A DNA stretch of 64,000 nt. It comes from Streptomyces sp. NBC_01463. Its GTDB lineage: Bacteria > Actinomycetota > Actinomycetes > Streptomycetales > Streptomycetaceae. Numbering within the stretch: position 1 is the stretch's first letter; every line of letters starts with the position of its first letter. The notes under the pieces are model-generated. The model was not told the origin of the DNA and did no database searches. It saw only the letters and a program-made list of their open reading frames with translations. A program made the position numbers and the translations under genes. Below, piece by piece: positions 1-8,384 of the stretch. The stretch spans positions 6,324,001-6,388,000 of the forward strand of contig CP109468.1 of assembly GCA_036227345.1 (NCBI GenBank), given 5' to 3'.

Positions 1-214
1 CCGCGGTCTCCTCGCCGTCCAGGCGGACACTGCCGCTGCGCGGGACGAGGCCGAGGATGCCGCGCACGGTCGTGGTCTTCCCGGCGCCGTTGCGGCCGAG
101 CAGCGCGGTCACGCCGTGGCCGGCGACGTCCAGGTCGACGCCGTGCAGGATGTGCCGGCCGCCGATCAGGACCCGCAGGTCCCGCACGGCGAGCAGGGGT
201 TGTTCCGTCGTCAC
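1..214 (-). CDS. livF: HAAT-family ABC transporter ATP-binding protein (LivF-like), C-terminus cut by window edge
   Basis: Only about 71 N-terminal residues are inside the window. They contain a standard Walker A motif, GRNGAGKTT, preceded by a LivF-type start (LLAVRDLRVL). The GTG start at 214 overlaps the TGA of the upstream livG gene (GTGA), so the two are translationally coupled. LivF is the second cytoplasmic ATPase of branched-chain-amino-acid or amide importers. The permeases LivH and LivM are not seen here and should lie left of the window, since no other gene interrupts the operon. The substrate need not be an amino acid. Confidence 0.9.
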   Translation of the reverse strand, partial: MTTEQPLLAVRDLRVLIGGRHILHGVDLDVAGHGVTALLGRNGAGKTTTVRGILGLVPRSGSVRLDGEETA

Positions 215-1005
215 AGCCCCTCCCCGAGGTAGGCCTGCTGCACGGTCGGGTCGGCGGTCACGGCCGCGGGGGTGTCCAGGGCGAGCAGCCGGCCGTGGTG
301 CATCACGGCGAGCCGGTCCGCGAGGCCCAGCAGGACGTCCATGTGGTGCTCGACCATGAGGACCGTGCGCCCCTCCTCCCGGTGCAGGGTGCGGATCAGT
401 CCGGTCAGCGCCGGGACCTCCTCGGCGCTCACCCCGGCCATCGGCTCGTCGAGCAGCATCAGCCGCGGCTCGCCCACCAGCAGCACGGCCAGCTCCAGCT
501 TCCGTTTCTCGCCGTGGGACAGTTCGGCGGCCGTGGCCCCGGCCCGGTGGCCGAGACCGGTGCGCTCCAGGACGCCGGCCACCTCGGCGGTGTACGGGTC
601 GGCGCGCCGCCAGATGCGGTACGAGCCGCCCCGGACGGCCTGCGCGGCCAGCCGGACGTGGTCGGCCACGGTCATCGCGGGCCAGAGGCTGGACGTCTGG
701 AACGTGCGGCCGATGCCACGCCGGGCCCGGACGTGCGCGGGCCGGTGCGTCATATCGGTGCCGTCCAGCGCGACGGTGCCCGCGGTGGGCAGCGTCAGCC
801 CGCTGATCAGGTTGAACAGGGACGTCTTGCCTGCCCCGTTGGGGCCGATGAAGGCGAGGAACTCGCCCTCGCGGACGCTCAGGGTGATGTCCTGGACGAT
901 GGTCGCGCCGCCGACGCTCCAGCCGAGCCCGTCCAGCCGGAGCACCGGGGTCGCCAGGTCCGCCGGGCCACCGTTCTGCTGCCCGGGGGTGTGGGGTGCG
1001 GTCAC
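211..1005 (-). CDS. livG: HAAT-family ABC transporter ATP-binding protein LivG
   Basis: This 264-residue ATPase has Walker A GPNGAGKTS near residue 56, signature LSHGEKRKLE and Walker B LMLLDEPMAG, and the C-terminal extension with VEHHMDV typical of LivG. It uses a GTG start at 1005, three bases after the livK stop. Its product should energise import through the LivHM permease pair together with LivF. The gene order livK-livG-livF, with the binding protein first, and the very short gaps show one operon transcribed leftward. The whole unit lies downstream of the KstR-like gene on the same strand. Confidence 0.92.
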   Translation of the reverse strand: MTAPHTPGQQNGGPADLATPVLRLDGLGWSVGGATIVQDITLSVREGEFLAFIGPNGAGKTSLFNLISGLTLPTAGTVALDGTDMTHRPAHVRARRGIGRTFQTSSLWPAMTVADHVRLAAQAVRGGSYRIWRRADPYTAEVAGVLERTGLGHRAGATAAELSHGEKRKLELAVLLVGEPRLMLLDEPMAGVSAEEVPALTGLIRTLHREEGRTVLMVEHHMDVLLGLADRLAVMHHGRLLALDTPAAVTADPTVQQAYLGEGL

Positions 1006-1008
1006 GGT

Positions 1009-2259
1009 TCAGCCCGCCGAGGGCTTCACGGGCGGTGCCACGGTGTCCATCGGCTCGGTGTCCAGCAGCTCCGGCTTCAGGGCGGCCCCCTTGCCGGTCA
1101 GCCGGGCCACGAACATCGGCTGCACCAGCGCATGGTCCTCGGCCCGCACCTGCGCCTTGCCCTTGACGCCGTCGAAGGTCCAGCCCTCCAGGGCCTTCAC
1201 CATCGCGGCCGGGTCGGTGGCGCTGCCCTCGGCCACGGCGTGCACGATCATCTGGGCCGCGGTGAAGCCGTCCGGGGTGAACAGGTCGGGCGTGCCGCCC
1301 GCCTTCGTGACCGAGTCGAGCATCGCCTTCTCCACGGCGTTGCCGCCGCCCGCGCCCGGGAAGTAGTGCGCCAGGAACGACACCTTGGACCCGGCCGCCC
1401 CGAAGACCGGGTACGAGGCGGTTCCGGCGAGGCCGGTGACGACCTTGGCCGCGCCCAGCACACCCTGCTGGTCCAGTGCGGTCCACAGCGCGGGGGCGGT
1501 GGAACCGGCCCAGGCGACGAAGACCAGGTCCGGCCCGCCCGCCTTGACCTGCCGGGCGAACGGCGTCAGGTCCGTCGCGCTCGGCGGTGCCAGCACGGAA
1601 CCGACCTTCGCGCCCTTCGCGCCGAGCACCGCCTTCACCGCGGCGACGTTGGCCTGGCCGAACGTGGAGTCCTGGGCGAGGACCGTGACCTTCTTGCCCT
1701 CGGCGTCGCCGAGCATCGTGCCCGCCGTGAGGATGTCCTGGTAGGACTGCCGGCCCGAGCGGAAGGTGTAGCCGTTGATGCCGGTCACCGCGTCGGTGGC
1801 CGCCGGGCCGCTGACGTACAGCACCTTGTTCTGCGCGGCCAGGGGCGCCATCTGGAGCGCGACGCCGGAGTCGGTGGTGCCGGCCAGCACCTTGTACCCC
1901 TTGCCGATCAGGTTCTTCGCCGCGGAGACCGCCTTGCCGGGGTCGCCCGCGTCGTCCTGCTCGGTGACCTCGATGCGGTGGCCGGCGACCTTGCCGGTGC
2001 CCTTCGTCGCGTAGTCCAGGCCCGCCATGAAGCCGTCGCGGTACTGCTTGCCGTAGTCCGCGAGCAGCCCGGTGCGGGAGTAGACCAGGCCCACCTTCAC
2101 GGCGGCGGTCCCACCGGTCTTCCCGGACCCGCCCTCGTCGGACTCGCCGGCCTTCCCGGCGGCGGTGCAGCCGGTCAGCAGCAGACCGGCTGCGGCCAGG
2201 ACGGCGAGGGTGCGGACGTGGGTGCGGGATCTGCTGGATCTGCTGGCTCTGCGACGCAT
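1009..2259 (-). CDS. livK: HAAT-family ABC transporter substrate-binding lipoprotein (LivK-like)
   Basis: The 416-residue protein begins with an Arg-rich n-region and a hydrophobic core ending in the lipobox LLTGC, so it is a lipoprotein on the outer face of the membrane. The body is a periplasmic-binding-protein type 1 fold (KVGLVYSRTGLLADYGKQYR, later TPDGFTAAQMIVHAV). It should bind the importer's substrate. I chose ATG 2259 because GAGGAG lies just upstream and the signal peptide starts there; longer in-frame readings have no RBS. The ligand cannot be read from sequence. Placement 136 bp behind a KstR-like gene raises a lipid or steroid acid as an alternative to amino acids. Confidence 0.9.
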   Translation of the reverse strand: MRRRASRSSRSRTHVRTLAVLAAAGLLLTGCTAAGKAGESDEGGSGKTGGTAAVKVGLVYSRTGLLADYGKQYRDGFMAGLDYATKGTGKVAGHRIEVTEQDDAGDPGKAVSAAKNLIGKGYKVLAGTTDSGVALQMAPLAAQNKVLYVSGPAATDAVTGINGYTFRSGRQSYQDILTAGTMLGDAEGKKVTVLAQDSTFGQANVAAVKAVLGAKGAKVGSVLAPPSATDLTPFARQVKAGGPDLVFVAWAGSTAPALWTALDQQGVLGAAKVVTGLAGTASYPVFGAAGSKVSFLAHYFPGAGGGNAVEKAMLDSVTKAGGTPDLFTPDGFTAAQMIVHAVAEGSATDPAAMVKALEGWTFDGVKGKAQVRAEDHALVQPMFVARLTGKGAALKPELLDTEPMDTVAPPVKPSAG

Positions 2260-2395
2260 GGTGACCGGCTCCTCGGCGTGTTCCTGTGATGTCGCCGAAC
2301 CGTATGAACACCGTGCCGTCGTCGATATGGTGCAGGGCACCCCACCTGACCCGGGGCCCATGTGGGTGCCGTACATGGGCAGGAGCCCGGGGGAC

Positions 2396-3007
2396 TCAGC
2401 CGGCGGGCTTCTCCGCGGTCAGGTCGATCAGCCGGCACACCGTCTCGATGTCTATCTTCACCTGCGCGATCGAGGCCCGGCCCGACAGCCAGGTGATCAG
2501 GGCCGAGTGCCAGGTGTGCTCGATGACCCGAACGGCCGAGAGCTGCTCGGGCGTCGGACGGTCGAGCCCCATCGCGTCCAGGATGATCGCCGTGGTGAGC
2601 CGCGAGACGGTGTCCACCTCGGGGCTCACGCTGCGGTCCGCGAAGGTCAGCGCGCGCACCATGGCGTCCGCCAGATGCGGTTCGCGCTGCATCGCGCGGA
2701 AGGCCCGCATCAGGGTGTCGGCCACCCGGTCCGCCGCGTTCTCACCGGCCGGGGGGCGCTTGCGGAGCGTCCCGTGCATGTGCTGGAGCTGGTCCTGCAT
2801 GGTGGCTACCAGGAGGTGGACCTTGGACGGGAAGTAGCGGTAAAGGGTGCCCAGAGCCACCCCTGCGGCCTCCGCCACCTCGCGCATCTGCACGGCCTCG
2901 AAGCCGCCCCTGCTGGCGAGCTGGGCGCTGGCGTGCAGGATGCGGCGGCGGCGTGCCTCCTGGCGTTCCGTCAGGGGCGGCGATGCCGGTCTGGCTTCCG
3001 CTGTCAT
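2396..3007 (-). CDS. kstR: TetR-family regulator resembling KstR (cholesterol/acyl-CoA catabolism repressor)
   Basis: This is a 203-residue TetR regulator. The helix-turn-helix segment (GFEAVQMREVAEAAGVALG, then TLYRYFPSKVHLL) is nearly the same as mycobacterial KstR as I remember it, including the diagnostic VQMR and PSKVHLLV stretches. KstR is a repressor relieved by CoA thioesters of steroid side-chain intermediates. A perfect KstR-type palindrome stands upstream at 3169, and two more occur in this window before beta-oxidation genes, which supports the assignment. ATG 3007 is taken as the start, with GGGA about six bases upstream; ATG 3016 is possible. The livKGF genes follow on the same strand and may be co-transcribed. 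The ligand in this organism is unknown. Confidence 0.82.
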   Translation of the reverse strand: MTAEARPASPPLTERQEARRRRILHASAQLASRGGFEAVQMREVAEAAGVALGTLYRYFPSKVHLLVATMQDQLQHMHGTLRKRPPAGENAADRVADTLMRAFRAMQREPHLADAMVRALTFADRSVSPEVDTVSRLTTAIILDAMGLDRPTPEQLSAVRVIEHTWHSALITWLSGRASIAQVKIDIETVCRLIDLTAEKPAG

Positions 3008-3168
3008 GTGTCCCATCCCGAGGCTTCTGTCCGCGTCCGCGAGGGCGCGCGGCCGGGTCCGGCGGCGCACAGCATGCCAGGGTGTGTGCCGTGGCGCGAA
3101 TCACCTGATCCGGCCGTGGAACCGTTGCTACCTGCCGGTAGATTCATAGCTGGTTGAACGATCCAGTC

Positions 3169-3182
3169 TGAAACTTGTTCTA
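3169..3182. promoter_or_regulatory. KstR box 1 between kstR and the glycosyltransferase operon
   Basis: TGAAACTTGTTCTA fits the published KstR consensus TNNAACNNGTTNNA at every fixed position. It lies 161 bp upstream of kstR and 54 bp upstream of the divergent GT4 gene, so it could serve autoregulation, the GT operon, or both. A looser half-site (TTGAAC) sits just left of it at about 3154. Confidence 0.8.
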
Positions 3183-3236
3183 GATTAGCGTGAGCGGTTA
3201 CGCTCCGGCGAACACGCAGCGAGAAGGGGGCCGAGT

Positions 3237-4577
3237 GTGACCGCTGAGGCCATAGAGTCGGGCCCCCGTGCGGGCGCCGCCACGTCGGACACAGGCGCCG
3301 ACGCCGCCGGTGACCGGCCCCTGCGCATCGCCCTCCTCACCTACAAGGGCAACCCCTTCTGCGGCGGCCAGGGCGTCTACGTACGCCACCTCGCCCGCGA
3401 GCTCGCCCGGCTCGGCCACAGCGTCGAGGTGATCGGCGCCCAGCCCTACCCCGTGCTCGACGAGGGTGTCCCGCTCACCGAGCTGCCCAGCCTGGACCTC
3501 TACCGGCAGCCCGACCCGTTCCGCACCCCGAAGCGCGGCGAGTTCCGGGACTGGATCGACGCCACCGAGGTCGCCACCATGTGGACCGGCGGCTTTCCCG
3601 AACCGCTCACCTTCAGCCTGCGGGCCCGGCGCCATCTCGCCGCCCGCAGCGGCGAGTTCGACGTCATCCACGACAACCAGACGCTCGGCTACGGGCTCCT
3701 CGCCGACCTCGGCGCCCCCCTCGTCACCACGATCCACCACCCCATCACCGTCGACCGGAAGCTCGACCTGGACGCGGCCCCGAACCGCCGCCGCCGGGCC
3801 TCCGTCCGCCGCTGGTACGCCTTCACCCGCATGCAGAAGCGCGTCGCCCGCAGGCTGTCGTCCGTGCTCACCGTCTCCGGCTCCTCCAAGCAGGAGATCG
3901 TCGACCACCTCGGGGTGGACCCCCGCCGCGTCCACGTCGTGCACATCGGCGCCGACACCGACCTGTGGTCGCCCGACCCCGCCGTCGCAGAGGTGCCCGG
4001 CCGGATCGTCACCACCTCCAGCGCCGACGTCCCGCTCAAGGGCCTCGTCCACCTCGTCGAGGCGCTCGCCAAGCTCCGCACCGACAACCCCGCGGCCCAC
4101 CTCGTGGTCGTCGGCCGCCGCGCCGAGGACGGACCCGTCGCCCAGGCCATCGAACGGCACGGGCTCGGGGACGCCGTCGAGTTCGTCAAGGGCATCAGCG
4201 ACGCCGAACTCGTCGACCTCGTCCGCGGCGCCCAGATCGCCTGCGTCCCCTCCCTCTACGAGGGCTTCTCCCTGCCCGCCGCCGAGGCGATGGCCACCGG
4301 CACCCCGCTCGTCGCCACCACCGGCGGCGCGATCCCGGAGGTCGCGGGGCCGGACGGCGAGACCTGTCTGGCCGTGCCGCCCGCCGACGCGGGCGCCCTG
4401 GCCGACGCGCTCGGCCGGCTCCTCGGCGATCCGGAGCTGCGCGCGCGGCTCGGGGCCGCCGGACGCGAACGGGTCCTCGCCCGGTTCACCTGGAAGCAGG
4501 CCGCGATCGGCACCGCCGCCCTCTACCGGGAGGCGATCGCCGCCCGCGCCGCCACCGGCCCCGGCGGCCGACGGTGA
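3237..4577 (+). CDS. GT4-family glycosyltransferase
   Basis: A 446-residue retaining GT-B glycosyltransferase. The N-terminal domain has the glycine-rich acceptor loop GGQGVYVRHLARELARLGH. The C-terminal donor-binding domain has the GT4 E-x7-E motif as EGFSLPAAE near residue 342, followed by GTPLVATTGGAIPEV. It probably transfers a nucleotide-activated sugar in the cytoplasm; donor and acceptor are unknown. The GTG start at 3237 follows GAGAAGGGGG. It is the first gene of a tight rightward operon with a methyltransferase and a prenyltransferase-like protein, which suggests glycosylation and methylation of a shared lipid or terpenoid product. A KstR box lies just upstream. Confidence 0.88.
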   Translation: MTAEAIESGPRAGAATSDTGADAAGDRPLRIALLTYKGNPFCGGQGVYVRHLARELARLGHSVEVIGAQPYPVLDEGVPLTELPSLDLYRQPDPFRTPKRGEFRDWIDATEVATMWTGGFPEPLTFSLRARRHLAARSGEFDVIHDNQTLGYGLLADLGAPLVTTIHHPITVDRKLDLDAAPNRRRRASVRRWYAFTRMQKRVARRLSSVLTVSGSSKQEIVDHLGVDPRRVHVVHIGADTDLWSPDPAVAEVPGRIVTTSSADVPLKGLVHLVEALAKLRTDNPAAHLVVVGRRAEDGPVAQAIERHGLGDAVEFVKGISDAELVDLVRGAQIACVPSLYEGFSLPAAEAMATGTPLVATTGGAIPEVAGPDGETCLAVPPADAGALADALGRLLGDPELRARLGAAGRERVLARFTWKQAAIGTAALYREAIAARAATGPGGRR

Positions 4578-4635
4578 CACCGCGTCCCACCCGCACCTTC
4601 ACCCTCCGACCCCTCGACCGCGAAAGCAGGCATTC

Positions 4636-5382
4636 GTGCTGACCGTGGACTTCACCCGCTTCCCGCTCGCCGCAGGCGACCGAGTGCTCGACCTGGGCTG
4701 CGGCGCCGGACGCCACGCCTTCGAGTGCTACCGGCGCGGTGCCCAGGTGGTGGCTCTCGACCAGAACGGCGAGGAGATCCGCGAGGTCGCGAAGTGGTTC
4801 GCCGCGATGAAGGAGGAGGGGGAGGCCCCCGAGGGCGCCACCGCCACCGCGATGGAGGGCGACGCGCTCAACCTGCCGTTCCCCGACGAGTCCTTCGACG
4901 TCGTGATCATCTCCGAGGTCATGGAGCACATCCCCGACGACAAGGGCGTGCTCGCCGAGATGGTCCGGGTCCTGAAGCCCGGCGGCCGGATCGCGGTCAC
5001 CGTGCCGCGGTACGGCCCCGAGAAGGTCTGCTGGACGCTCTCCGACGCGTACCACGAGGTCGAGGGCGGCCACATCCGCATCTACAAGGCCGACGAACTG
5101 CTGGGCAAGATGCGCGGCGCCGGCCTCAAGCCGTACGGCACCCACCACGCGCACGCGCTGCACGCCCCCTACTGGTGGCTCAAGTGCGCCTTCGGCGTCG
5201 ACAACGACAAGGCCCTGCCGGTGCGGGCGTACCACAAGCTGCTCGTCTGGGACATCATGAAGAAGCCCATGGCGACCCGGGTCGCCGAGCAGCTGCTCAA
5301 CCCGGTCGTCGGCAAGAGCTTCGTGGCGTACGCGACCAAGCCGCACCTGCCCTCCACCGTGACGGCCGAGGCCGGGGCGTGA
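4636..5382 (+). CDS. Class I SAM-dependent methyltransferase
   Basis: The 248-residue protein has motif I VLDLGCGAGRH, an acidic motif II (VVALDQNGEEI), and motif IV/post-motifs FDVVIISEVMEHIPD and LKPGGRIAVTVP, as in UbiE/COQ5-like Methyltransf_11 enzymes. It transfers a methyl group from SAM to a small molecule or lipid; the acceptor is unknown. GTG 4636 is preceded by GAAAGCAGG. The stop overlaps the GTG of the next gene, so the three genes of this operon are coupled. The conserved C-terminal half with HAHALHAPYWWLKC is not part of the SAM fold and may shape the acceptor site. Confidence 0.87.
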   Translation: MLTVDFTRFPLAAGDRVLDLGCGAGRHAFECYRRGAQVVALDQNGEEIREVAKWFAAMKEEGEAPEGATATAMEGDALNLPFPDESFDVVIISEVMEHIPDDKGVLAEMVRVLKPGGRIAVTVPRYGPEKVCWTLSDAYHEVEGGHIRIYKADELLGKMRGAGLKPYGTHHAHALHAPYWWLKCAFGVDNDKALPVRAYHKLLVWDIMKKPMATRVAEQLLNPVVGKSFVAYATKPHLPSTVTAEAGA

Positions 5383-6452
5383 CACTTCCCGAGCGGACCG
5401 AACACCTCGTCCTGCCCGGAGTCCTCACCGCGGGGGAGGCCGCCGAGACCGTCGCCGCGGTGCTCGCCGTGCAGTGCGACGACGGTGCGATCCCGTGGTT
5501 CCGCGGCCACCACCTCGACCCCTGGGACCACACCGAGGCGGCCATGGCGCTGGACGCGGCCGGTGAGCACGCCGCCGCCGAACGCGCCTACGAGTGGCTC
5601 GCCCGCAACCAGAACGAGGACGGTTCCTGGTACGCGGCCTACCACGACGGCGACCCGAAGCAGCCGACCGACCGCGGCCTGGAGACCAACTTCTGCGCCT
5701 ACGTGGCCGTCGGCGTCTGGCACCACTACCTCGCCACCGGTGACGACGCGTTCGTCGACCGGATGTGGCCGACGGTGTTCGCCGCCGTCGAGTTCGTCCT
5801 GAAGCTCCAGCAGCCCGGCGGCCAGATCGGCTGGAAGCGGGAGGCCGACGGCACCCCGGTGACGGACGCGCTGCTGACCGGCTCCTCCTCCATCCACCAG
5901 GCGCTGCGCTGCGCGCTGGCCCTCGCCGAGTCCCGCGAGGAGCCGCAGCCCGACTGGGAGCTGGCGACGGGGGCGCTGGGTCACGCGATCCGCAGCCACC
6001 CGGAGCGCTTCCTCGACAAGAGCCACTACTCGATGGACTGGTACTACCCGGTGCTCGGCGGCGCGCTCACGGGAGCGCCGGCCACGCAGCGGATCGACGA
6101 GGGCTGGGAGCGTTTCGTCGTCCCGGGCCTCGGAGTGCGCTGTGTGCTGCCCAACCCGTGGGTGACGGGCGGCGAGAGCTGCGAACTCGCCCTCGCGCTG
6201 TGGGTGATGGGCGAGTCCGACCGGGCCCTGGAGATCCTGCAGTCCGTCCAGCACCTGCGGGCCGATGGCGGCATGTACTGGACGGGCTACGTCTTCGAGG
6301 GCAACCGGGCGTTCTGGCCAGAGGAGCACACGGCGTGGACCGCCGGTTCACTCCTGCTCGCGGTGGCCGCCCTCGGGGGGGACGAGGCGACCACCGCGGT
6401 CTTCAGCGGGGAGAGGCTGCCGAAGGGACTTGAGCCCGACTGCTGCGGCTGA
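5379..6452 (+). CDS. Prenyltransferase-like alpha/alpha-toroid protein
   Basis: A 357-residue protein built from repeated helical hairpins rich in W, H and D (DPWDHTEAAMALD, YEWLARNQNEDGSWYAAY, LETNFCAYVAVGVWHHYL). This is the pattern of (alpha/alpha)6 toroids such as prenyltransferases, squalene cyclases and six-hairpin glycosidases. No DCTAE/DDTAE squalene-hopene motif is present, so terpene cyclisation is not assured; a glycan-acting enzyme is an equal possibility. It starts at GTG 5379 inside the stop of the methyltransferase gene. The operon with a GT4 enzyme and a methyltransferase suggests work on the same glycosylated product. The gene ends in a hairpin terminator. Confidence 0.75.
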   Translation: MTLPERTEHLVLPGVLTAGEAAETVAAVLAVQCDDGAIPWFRGHHLDPWDHTEAAMALDAAGEHAAAERAYEWLARNQNEDGSWYAAYHDGDPKQPTDRGLETNFCAYVAVGVWHHYLATGDDAFVDRMWPTVFAAVEFVLKLQQPGGQIGWKREADGTPVTDALLTGSSSIHQALRCALALAESREEPQPDWELATGALGHAIRSHPERFLDKSHYSMDWYYPVLGGALTGAPATQRIDEGWERFVVPGLGVRCVLPNPWVTGGESCELALALWVMGESDRALEILQSVQHLRADGGMYWTGYVFEGNRAFWPEEHTAWTAGSLLLAVAALGGDEATTAVFSGERLPKGLEPDCCG

Positions 6453-6459
6453 GCGGGTG

Positions 6460-6479
6460 CCGCCGGGAAGCCCCGGCGG
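6460..6479. terminator. Hairpin terminator between convergent genes
   Basis: Perfect 8-bp arms CCGCCGGG / CCCGGCGG around the loop AAGC. It lies 7 bp after the prenyltransferase-like gene and 12 bp before the end of the convergent small membrane-protein gene, so it can serve both. Confidence 0.6.
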
Positions 6480-6491
6480 GTCCCGTCGGCC

Positions 6492-6782
6492 TCAGCGTCG
6501 GATGCGGCCTGCGACCGCGTGCCCGATGAACAGGTACACGACGGCTGCGAGTCCGTAACCGGCGACCACGTTGGCCCACGCCTTGTCGAACGTGAACAGG
6601 TCATACGACCAGCCCGCGAGCCAGCGTGCGGTTTGCCGCACGAACTCGACGAGGTCGTTGCCCCGGTTGGCGTCGAGCAAGTACATCAAAATCCACAGGA
6701 TGATGATGAAAGCCATGATGTCGGCCACCACGGCTATGACACGTGCGGCGGTACTGCTTCCGTTGCCTCGTCTGTAAGACAT
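6492..6782 (-). CDS. Small membrane protein of unknown function
   Basis: A 96-residue protein with two predicted membrane helices (about residues 12-36, AARVIAVVADIMAFIIILWI, and 70-90, VVAGYGLAAVVYLFIGHAVA), joined by an amphipathic, Trp-rich loop (RWLAGWSYDLFTFDKAW), with a basic C-terminus (GRIRR). I do not recognise a named family. The codon use matches neighbouring genes, and the ORF sits between a terminator and a divergent lipoprotein gene. No strong RBS is seen before ATG 6782. Confidence 0.65.
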   Translation of the reverse strand: MSYRRGNGSSTAARVIAVVADIMAFIIILWILMYLLDANRGNDLVEFVRQTARWLAGWSYDLFTFDKAWANVVAGYGLAAVVYLFIGHAVAGRIRR

Positions 6783-6922
6783 GGACTGCGGATTGCCGTT
6801 TTCCGCCGTACGAAACCCGGACGGCGGACCCGGGTGGCGGGGCGGTCCCGGCGGAGCCAGCCTTGCGGAGGAGTGCCGGCCCCCGGCACCCGCCGTGATG
6901 TCCCCGGTCAGGGAGGCCCGCC

Positions 6923-7477
6923 GTGCCCCGTTCCGTACCGCTCCGCCGACTCCTCGTGGCGCTGTTGCTGTCCTGCTCCGTGCTGGTGAGCACCACCGCG
7001 TGCGGGGGCGACGACGACAACAGCGGTACGAGCAGCTCCGCGTCGCCCACCGGGACGTCGTCGGCGGAGGCGCAGAAGTTCGCCAAGACGCGTTTCGTCG
7101 CCAACGCGGGGCTCGCGGCGGGCGCCTCGTACCAGTGGATCATCAAGCCGTACCGTGCCGGGAAGTTCAAGAAGGGCGCGGACGGGCGGACCTTCGCGCT
7201 CGTCAAGGCGGGCCTCGCGGGCGGCTTCGCCTACAACCGGCTCAAGGCCGCCACGGTCAACGCCAAGGGCGATCCGCTGCTGTCGAAGGCCGTCGCCCCG
7301 CTGACCGCGGGCATCGAATCCCTCAAGAGCATGGCCACCAAGCTCCGCAAGGGTGAGGCGGGTGCGGGCGACGTCGGCGCGTTCGAGAGCGTCATCAACA
7401 GCATCAAGGACGCCGGCAAGAGCGCGGGCGCCGAGGTGAAGGACAAGGTGCCGTCGACCTCCCAGCTGGGCGGATAA
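6923..7477 (+). CDS. Conserved secreted lipoprotein, function unknown
   Basis: A 184-residue protein with a lipoprotein signal ending near residue 27 (VSTTAC), followed by a Ser/Thr/Asp-rich linker of about 20 residues. A mostly helical, Ala/Lys-rich domain follows (AKTRFVANAGLAAGASYQWI, later LTAGIESLKSMATKL) with no known catalytic motif. GTG 6923 is preceded by GGGAGG. It is monocistronic: 41 bp separate it from the next gene, and the product types are unrelated. It resembles hypothetical lipoproteins common in Streptomyces. Confidence 0.75.
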   Translation: MPRSVPLRRLLVALLLSCSVLVSTTACGGDDDNSGTSSSASPTGTSSAEAQKFAKTRFVANAGLAAGASYQWIIKPYRAGKFKKGADGRTFALVKAGLAGGFAYNRLKAATVNAKGDPLLSKAVAPLTAGIESLKSMATKLRKGEAGAGDVGAFESVINSIKDAGKSAGAEVKDKVPSTSQLGG

Positions 7478-7517
7478 CCGCATGTGGGGCAGGCCGTGCC
7501 CGCACTAGGGTGCGGGG

Positions 7518-8297
7518 ATGCCCCCTCTCGCGCATGAGCGCTACTGCGACGAAATCGTCCTGCTGACCGAGACGTTGAGGGCCGCGATCAGCGGCGCCGA
7601 CCTCGAAGCGAACGTCCCGACCTGCCCGGACTGGACGCTGCGCGAACTGGCCGTCCACCTCGGCGGCGCCCAGCGCTGGGCCGGCGAGATCGTCCGCACC
7701 CGGGCCACCGAGGAACTCGGTGAGGAGCAGGTACCGGACTTCACACCCGACGGCGACGACCCCACAGTGCTCGACGCCTGGCTGGCGGAGGGGGCGGCCG
7801 GGACCGCCGAGGTGCTGCGGCAGGCGGGCCCGGCTGTGAGTGCCTGGTCCTGGTACGAGCGGGACCGGAGCGCGGGCTTCTGGGCGCGGCGCATGGCGCT
7901 GGAGACGGTCGTCCACCTGGCGGACGCGGCCCTGACCGCGAAGGTGCCGTACACGATGGCGCCCGAGCTGGCCGCGGACACGATCGACGAATGGCTCGAC
8001 ATCGTCGCCGGCGCCCAGGCGGAGGGCGATCCGGAGGCGCTGGAGCTGCGCGGGGGCGGCCGCTCCATCCACCTTCACGCCACCGACGTCCCGGACGCCG
8101 AGTGGCTCATCGAGTTCGGCGAGGACGGCTTCACCTGGCGCCACGCGCACGGCAAGGCGACGGTGGCGCTGCGGGGCCCGCTCACCGACCTGATGCTGGT
8201 CTTCAACCGCCGCCTCGCCCCTGACAGCGACCGGGTCGAGGTGCTGGGCGACGCGGAACTGCTGGACTTCTGGCTGGCGCGGTCGTCGTTCGGGTGA
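7518..8297 (+). CDS. Maleylpyruvate isomerase-family (DinB-like) mycothiol-dependent protein
   Basis: A 259-residue protein. The N-terminal half is the MDMPI_N / DinB-like four-helix bundle with the signatures VPTCPDWTLRELAVHLGG and ALETVVHLADA. The His of VHLGG, the Glu of LETVVH and the following His are the expected divalent-metal ligands. The C-terminal half is the MDMPI_C-like domain. Characterised relatives use mycothiol as a cofactor for isomerase or transferase reactions, but most genomic copies have no known substrate. There is no partner gene here that would point to gentisate catabolism, so the name is only a family label. Confidence 0.82.
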   Translation: MPPLAHERYCDEIVLLTETLRAAISGADLEANVPTCPDWTLRELAVHLGGAQRWAGEIVRTRATEELGEEQVPDFTPDGDDPTVLDAWLAEGAAGTAEVLRQAGPAVSAWSWYERDRSAGFWARRMALETVVHLADAALTAKVPYTMAPELAADTIDEWLDIVAGAQAEGDPEALELRGGGRSIHLHATDVPDAEWLIEFGEDGFTWRHAHGKATVALRGPLTDLMLVFNRRLAPDSDRVEVLGDAELLDFWLARSSFG

Positions 8298-8384
8298 GGG
8301 GCGGCGGGGGCGGCCGGTGTGCGGGCCGGGCGTGGCTGGGCCAAGCTGGACGGGCAGCCCGTCCCGTCCCGCCAGGAGGTGCCG

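Noticed and set aside
3152..3165. Second KstR-like site next to box 1
   Set aside because: Only the left half (TTGAAC) fits; the right half does not have GTT at the required spacing.
3581..4642. Arg/Pro-rich plus-strand frame inside the GT4 gene
   Set aside because: A +2 shadow of the glycosyltransferase with low-complexity composition.
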